Of a DNA stretch of 64,000 nt, positions 58,545-64,000 are shown piece by piece. The position numbers and the translations under genes were made by a program. Location of the stretch: NCBI RefSeq assembly GCF_036588685.1, contig NC_086374.1, positions 73,282,457 through 73,346,456 on the forward strand, read 5' to 3'. The DNA is from Mytilus trossulus. Lineage: Eukaryota > Mollusca > Bivalvia > Mytilida > Mytilidae. The first letter of the stretch is position 1; each line of letters starts with the position of its first letter. Below the pieces are notes generated by a model. The model saw nothing but the letters and a program-made list of their open reading frames with translations. It did no database searches and was not told the DNA's origin.

Positions 58545-61500
58545 ATGTACAACGTATTGATAAGGTAAGTTTTTATTATTATGAATGTTTTATATTTGAT
58601 GTATCATCGTCGTCAATTTTACGTATTCGATACCCGATACTGGAACTCTTTATATCTAAAATGATAACTCTTAATTCCAGGGGCACCACTTAAGTTATTT
58701 GTAGTTAAAGCGCTTTATGAGGTTTCATGATAGTGATGAGGATAATAATATTATAGCATTACCATGTCGGGAAAACGACAGAATGAGACGTCAATTTAGT
58801 CGTTAATGTACGAAAGCCTGGTCAGAAACAAACTCCTGTGATAGAAAGATTAGAGGCTGTTGAATGATCATATGGCCTAATACAAGTCCACAAGTCGGAG
58901 ACAAACACTGACAAAAACATGACAAAAAAAACTAACAACAGCTTCAAAAACATAACATAGAAGCTTATGTCTGAGCAACACGAAACATCACAAATCATGT
59001 CAATAAAATCGGGTTCTACTTTAATATCCATCTCTACTGATTCAGGGTCTATTGAAGTATTCAAATACACACATGCATGCAGGCGCTGGTCAACAGTAAC
59101 TGGTTTACTTCGAAGTTGAATCAATTTCAGTGGTCAATGGTTATAGACAAATACATAGCATACTCGTTCATTAAATGAAAAGATATTTTTGCCGGCAAAT
59201 AATCAACATCTGATCTGACTAGAACTTGGAATTGATGTCCTGAATGATTATATAAAAAGAAGATGTGGTATGATTGCCAATGAGACAACTGTCCACAAGA
59301 GACCAAAATGACACAGACATTAACAACTATGCATGCCTTTGTTGTTCTTTTTCTGTCTTGTCCATCCATAGCCATTGCTTCTTGTAATGTCTAGTCGGTG
59401 TTTATTTATTTGATATTAAGATATTTTTCTATTTGTATGTTTTTGATTTTGATGATGGTTTTTTTCTACAGCGTAATGTTTTATTCTTCGCTAGTTTTGG
59501 GTTCAACTCAGGGAGAACTAGCTATACCCACAGTGGTTCAAATTGCGCTTTCTTATAGTTCGTATTGTTGAGTGTTGTCTCATTACCATTTACCCGCACG
59601 TGTGTAAATTAAATTGTAAAATATGAATCATTTAAAGGGTTAAATTTCCGTTATGTATTGTTATATAAAAAAATCCAAACTTAATATTGTTTTCATTTGT
59701 ACTGATGTACTTTGAATAATTTTCTTTGCAGTATTATTTTCATAGGAAACAATCATTTGCTACACATAATGTTAAGTTATGATTATAGGTTCGTCACTAA
59801 GTTGTATGGCCTTGCTATTGTGATCAATGTAGCAGTAGGTTTCCCAAGATTTCAAAATGTGATTCCTAATGGCGATAAGTTACCACATCCATGTAAACCT
59901 AATTATATATGGCATGGCGTTGGACATAGAGCAGACGGAGGCGAAGGGCCACTGAACGATTTCGGAAAAGACTTCCTTCGACATGGAAAGGTTGGTGTAG
60001 ATTATTGATTATTAAATAATCTTTTTTCCGCTGTTATCATATTAGATATTTTTTATGGGGTCATATTAATAAAACGGACCATCCTTTAAAACAGAGGTGA
60101 AAGATGTGACATGTACGGAAGCTTTAAGAGGTTATCTGTAATAATCAACATGTTTTATAAGACAGGCGAAAGATATAACAAGGAGCTCCGGAAACTTTTT
60201 AAAATATGTTATTTATCCTACTTAACTTTCTTTAGGGTTGTACAAAAAGTAGTTTTTAGTAGTATTTTTTAACCAAGCCGGTTAGTACGGGGCGCCGAAT
60301 GGGACTCTTGTGATTTTGTACTCAAAATTCAATTTTGTACGGACAAAAGTGACTTTTGTTCAACAAAAATGAGTTCAGTTTAACAAAATTTGTATCATAC
60401 TACAAATTTGAAATTTTGTAATACAAAATTATCTATCAGCGGACAAAAGTCACTTTTGTCATGACAAAATTCATTTTTGTTACACAGACTTGACTTTTGT
60501 TACCTAATTTGAAAATTGAGCCACAAAAGTCAATTTTGTATTTAAATTAGTTTAGTTCGGTTTCTGTGAACTAATTTGCATACAAAATCGACTTTTGTTA
60601 CACAAAATTGACTTTTGTTACACAAAAATTACTTTTGTTACACAAAATTGACTTTTGTTACACAAAATTGACTTTTGTTACACAAAATTGACTTTTGTTA
60701 CACAAAATTGACTTTTGTGAGACAAAATTGACAAAATTGAAGTTTGTCATCACAAAAATGAATTTTGTCATCACAAAAATGAATTTTGTCGTCACAAAAT
60801 TGACTTTTGTCTCAACAAAATTGACAAAATTGACTTTTGTCTCAACAAAATTGACAAAATTGACTTTTGTCTCAACAAAATTGACAAAATTGACTTTTGT
60901 CTCAACAAAATTGACAAAATTGACTTTTGTCTCAACAAAATTAACAAAATTGACTTTTGTCTCAACAAAATTGACAAAATTGACTTTTGTCTCAACAAAA
61001 TTAACAAAATTGACTTTTGTCTCAACAAAAATGACAAAATTGAATTTTGTCTCAACAAAAATGACAAAATTGAATTTTGTCTCACAAAAGTCAATTTTGT
61101 CTCACAAAAGTCAATTTTGTCTCACAAAAGTCAATTTTGTCTCACAAAAGTCAATTTTGTCTCACAAAAGTTAATTTTGTTTCACAAAAGTCAATTTTGT
61201 CTCACAAAATTGAATCTTACCGTACACAATTGACTTTTGTGATTTAATTTCAGTATCAGGTAACAAAAGTCAATTTTGTATGCAAATATGTTTATATTTC
61301 ATACCTTTAAGACAAAATTGACTTTTGTCATGACAAATATGAATTTTGTCTACAAAAATGAATTTTGTCATGACAAAAATGAATTTTGTCTACACAAATG
61401 AATTTTGTCATCACAAAATTGAAGTTCTCACAAAACAAGTCTGTAGCACATAGTTTTGTAAGACAAAAATGATTTTGTTATGACAGAATTGAATTTTGTA

Positions 61501-62954
61501 CAAAACCACAAGAGTCCCATTCGGCGCCCCGTAGTTAGTGTCATTAGTCAAAATGTTGAGAAAATGGTTGAGGGGTATGAAGAGATCATTCTACTAGAAA
61601 TATGTACATCCCATATTCATTGCTTTCATTTCAAAATTCTTAGATGTGTGTTTTTTCAAATCAGTTATCACAAAAAAGTTGAAATAATATTGTTTTTGTT
61701 CATAATAAAAAAGGAAAATCCCAAATTGACAAAATTGACAACAGGGTCAATTTGACTCTAAAAATCAACACATTTTAGAAAATATTCAAGTTAAATTTAT
61801 TCAGATTGGTCCACGTCATCTTTAGTGTAAGTATAAACAATAGATTAATTTTCTTTTCATAATACAAGCCCAAAAATCGGTAAAAATAATTAGAAATGGG
61901 AAAATCAAAAAAAAAAAGGGAGTAAACTTTCAAATTGCTGGAGCAATAAAAAAAAATGGTTATCACATTAATTACTTCTCACAGTCATACAAACCCCAAA
62001 ACCAAAATTTTCAAAAGAAAATTATGTCGCTAACTTATATTCCAATATAGCTGATACCATGTACAAATCTTTTTCTTTGATGTGCAATTTTACAACACAA
62101 TAACCAACAAATCTATATTGGGGACATGTAAATTTTGATATCCTCATCGATTCCCAGATATCATATGCATATATTTTACATTCTATTTACAAATGTTATT
62201 AATCATGTCTATCTTAAATTCATAACAGTAAACACAAAGAGATCTTGTCAAAAGTACTTACAAATCTTATATAATAATCTATAGCTTACCATTCAATGTG
62301 TGTTTATAACTTTTGAAGGTCACATGGAGATATTGTATCGTTATCTTCACATTCTTTGGTACTTGGTGGGTTTTCCTTTCATTGACAATCATTCCACTTC
62401 TTATTATTTATTAAATGAATCTGATTCCAGATATGGAATAAATCTTTATGCAAGCTTGATTCTGACAAAGATGGAAGGAGTAATGGAGAAGAACTTGGTG
62501 ACCCTAATTGTATTTGGACACGAGATACTATTCCACAGAGACAGAATAATATTACACATCCCGGTTGGTCCTCTCAAAACAGCATTATATAAATACATTT
62601 GAAAAATTGTGGATATGATCTTTCGGCAACCGCATGTCTAACTCATTTACAATTTATATTCTGCAACAACGATTTCGATATAAGAATTACGACATGTTCG
62701 TTAAACAAATGGTATTAAAGCACAAATCCTGCCTTTTCAAAATGTATTGTTCCAAGTTTATATAATTTTAACTACTAGTATATAGAGAAAAAGGTAAATT
62801 AAATGATAAAATTGAAAATATTAATTAAAAAACAAATGCATTGTATTTAAAACAGGTGTATGTGATCCTTGGGAAAGTGAGGAATGCAAGAAACAAAATA
62901 CATGGGTTGACTGTGATATAGACGAACTAAAATGTGCAGCCATTCATGAGACAG
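58545..62954 (+). CDS. Temptin-like secreted protein (3' end possibly beyond window)
   Basis: Temptin is a secreted Cys-rich protein of molluscs, first known as part of the Aplysia water-borne mating pheromone complex. Exons: 58545-58564 (short, tentative), 59732-59990, 62431-62563 and 62856-62954, all in phase. From ATG 59769 a signal peptide (LYGLAIVINVAVG) is followed by FPRFQNVIPNG, PHPCKPN and GVGH. Exon 3 has CKLDSDKDGRSNGEELGDPN, the hallmark Asp/Gly-rich segment, and THPG. Exon 4 has VCDPWESEEC and VDCDIDELKC. Eight cysteines are visible in the last three exons after the signal peptide. Exon 4 ends at a usable donor (GTCAGT), phase 1, so another exon may lie beyond 64000; without splicing the frame stays open about 55 codons. 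The upstream ATG at 58545 is also in frame. The second intron holds the foldback element. Confidence 0.87.
59245..59325 (-). repeat. Dispersed repeat fragment in temptin intron 1
   Basis: Inverted copy of 37715-37800: AAGATGTGGTATGATTGCCAATGAGACAAC-type sequence, followed by GAGACCAAAATGACACAG. Confidence 0.7.
60286..61533. mobile_element. Foldback DNA transposon made of palindromic short arrays
   Basis: Terminal inverted repeats of 36 bp (60286-60321 and 61498-61533; TACGGGGCGCCGAATGGGAC at the outer ends, one mismatch), flanked by the 5-bp duplication GTTAG (60281-60285, 61534-61538). The left interior has about six 20-bp units (ACAAAATTGACTTTTGTTAC); the centre has nine 30-bp units (60811-61080, CTCAACAAAATTGACAAAAT start); the right has six 20-bp units in opposite orientation (61081-61200, CTCACAAAAGTCAATTTTGT). 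There is no transposase. The 159- and 100-codon ORFs over the arrays are by-products. Superfamily unknown. Confidence 0.9.
61534..62430 (+). other. Remainder of the second intron of the temptin-like gene
   Basis: AT-rich sequence from the foldback element to the acceptor at 62429-62430 (ATTCCAG). No repeat or ORF of note. Confidence 0.4.
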
Positions 62955-64000
62955 GTCAGTATTATCGTCAGTATTATCATAGCATAGTTGTCTTGATTCA
63001 ACAAGTTGCTATCGTTCATGGTAACGGTGTTATTTTAGGATATAAAGAACTAAATGGTGGCCCCGTTGCCGGCAATGCTATTTTTAGCAATTATCTCCTA
63101 ATAAGGCGTTTTCATTAAACTAATTATGGGAAATCTGTTGTTGTCTAATTGAAGCTCTATATCTATTTGTGATTTTATCGCACTCAAATATATATGGTCC
63201 CATGGCTTTTCTTGGTGAATTTTGGGGTTTTTCACGATACCTGACGATTTCGCAGAAAATTTTCCCTAATTTTGAGCAACATAAAAAAATTATTTTCGGC
63301 ATTTCATACTATACATTTTAGGACAAATTTGTGCTTGCATGAAACTTCATTCATAATGCTTTCCAGAAGAAAAATTTATAAAAGATATAACAACCAATCA
63401 CAGAGAGCCATCTATTTTTATCTCTATGTCATGTTCCCTTCATAAAATGGCTGCGCCCATGTAATTTTATTTGGTACATTGTAACCTATACGGTAATAAA
63501 CAATTTTTGAAATTTGATTTTTTTTGCCGCATTAGTTACTTGAACATGGCTTGACTTCATTCTACTATGCAAAATATTTCATTGTTAACTGTATAATACA
63601 CAGGAATTAATTTCTGGAGCCTACCCCTGTTTAAAAATTGGTAAAAAATTACACTGATTTTTATAGACATTACGGTACTGTTTGTTGCAGGTGTAATATT
63701 TTGCCTCTTTGTTAGTATTGCCTTTTCGAAGTAATCATGTGCTTCTGATATTGATCAACAGAAAATTTTATTTGAGTGACACTGTACTGAAAAACAAATA
63801 AAAAATTCGGACCAGTTCAATATGAAATAAATTCACTATTTTGAAACGGACTATAGCTTTATAAATCGGATATATGTGCACATTTTAGCTTCTTTTCGTA
63901 AAAAACATCTTCTGGTGGTCTATATTAGCTATACAAGTAGTATGGTAAATGTTTTGAATGATGCGAAATCGTTAAGCGTATGCAAATACCCTTGGAGCCG
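62955..64000. other. Downstream of the last temptin exon seen; no feature
   Basis: AT-rich, probably intron or 3' flank of the temptin-like gene. No exon with convincing splice sites and no repeat family recognised. Confidence 0.4.

Noticed and set aside
60695-61174. 159-codon plus-strand ORF of TKLTFVS-type repeats and the 100-codon minus ORF over it
   Set aside because: Open only because the 30-bp unit is a multiple of three and lacks stops; open on both strands and wholly inside the foldback element.

Overview
The window is AT-rich animal nuclear DNA with spliced genes (GT-AG introns, long introns packed with dispersed repeats). A temptin-type gene, a water-borne attractin-associated protein known from molluscs, and several dispersed repeat families that I associate with mussels (Mytilidae) point to a bivalve, probably a Mytilus relative. 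This species call is inference from gene and repeat content; no search was run.

Layout. 0-4.4 kb: no secure gene; three consecutive tandem-repeat blocks (1.6-3.1 kb). 4.4-6.0 kb (+): the last three coding exons of a coiled-coil gene that looks like the outer dynein arm docking protein ODAD3/CCDC151. 6.8-7.7 kb: a 56-bp minisatellite that appears to have grown out of a dispersed retroelement tail. 10.3-10.5 kb: a promoter-like module (two perfect CREs, TATA) followed by a 30-codon ORF with a signal peptide. 15.2-33.7 kb (+): a 17-exon DCST1 gene (DC-STAMP domain, C4C4 RING finger), reconstructed exon by exon with all phases consistent. 35.2-36.7 kb: nested and inverted repeat copies. 36.9-37.6 kb (+): a small three-helix membrane protein. 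38.5-41.7 kb (-): a previously hidden gene for a small secreted ten-cysteine protein in four small exons. 41.8-44.4 kb: hairpin and foldback repeats and a 1.8-kb non-coding element with a 501-bp internal repeat. 47.0-52.1 kb (-): a two-exon gene for a basic 206-aa protein, its intron carrying an LTR retrotransposon whose two 614-bp LTRs look identical (very recent insertion). 58.5-63.0 kb (+): a temptin-like secreted protein, 3' end possibly beyond the window, with a 1.25-kb foldback transposon built of palindromic 20/30-bp arrays in its second intron.

Functional theme. DCST1 is a sperm membrane protein needed for sperm-egg fusion; ODAD3 acts in motile cilia and sperm flagella; temptin is a pheromone component. 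They are not an operon-like system, and the shared reproductive flavour may be coincidence. Most ORFs longer than 60 codons here are chance or repeat-derived; nearly all real coding sequence lies in short exons recognised by splice sites and phase. No tRNA, rRNA or CRISPR was seen.
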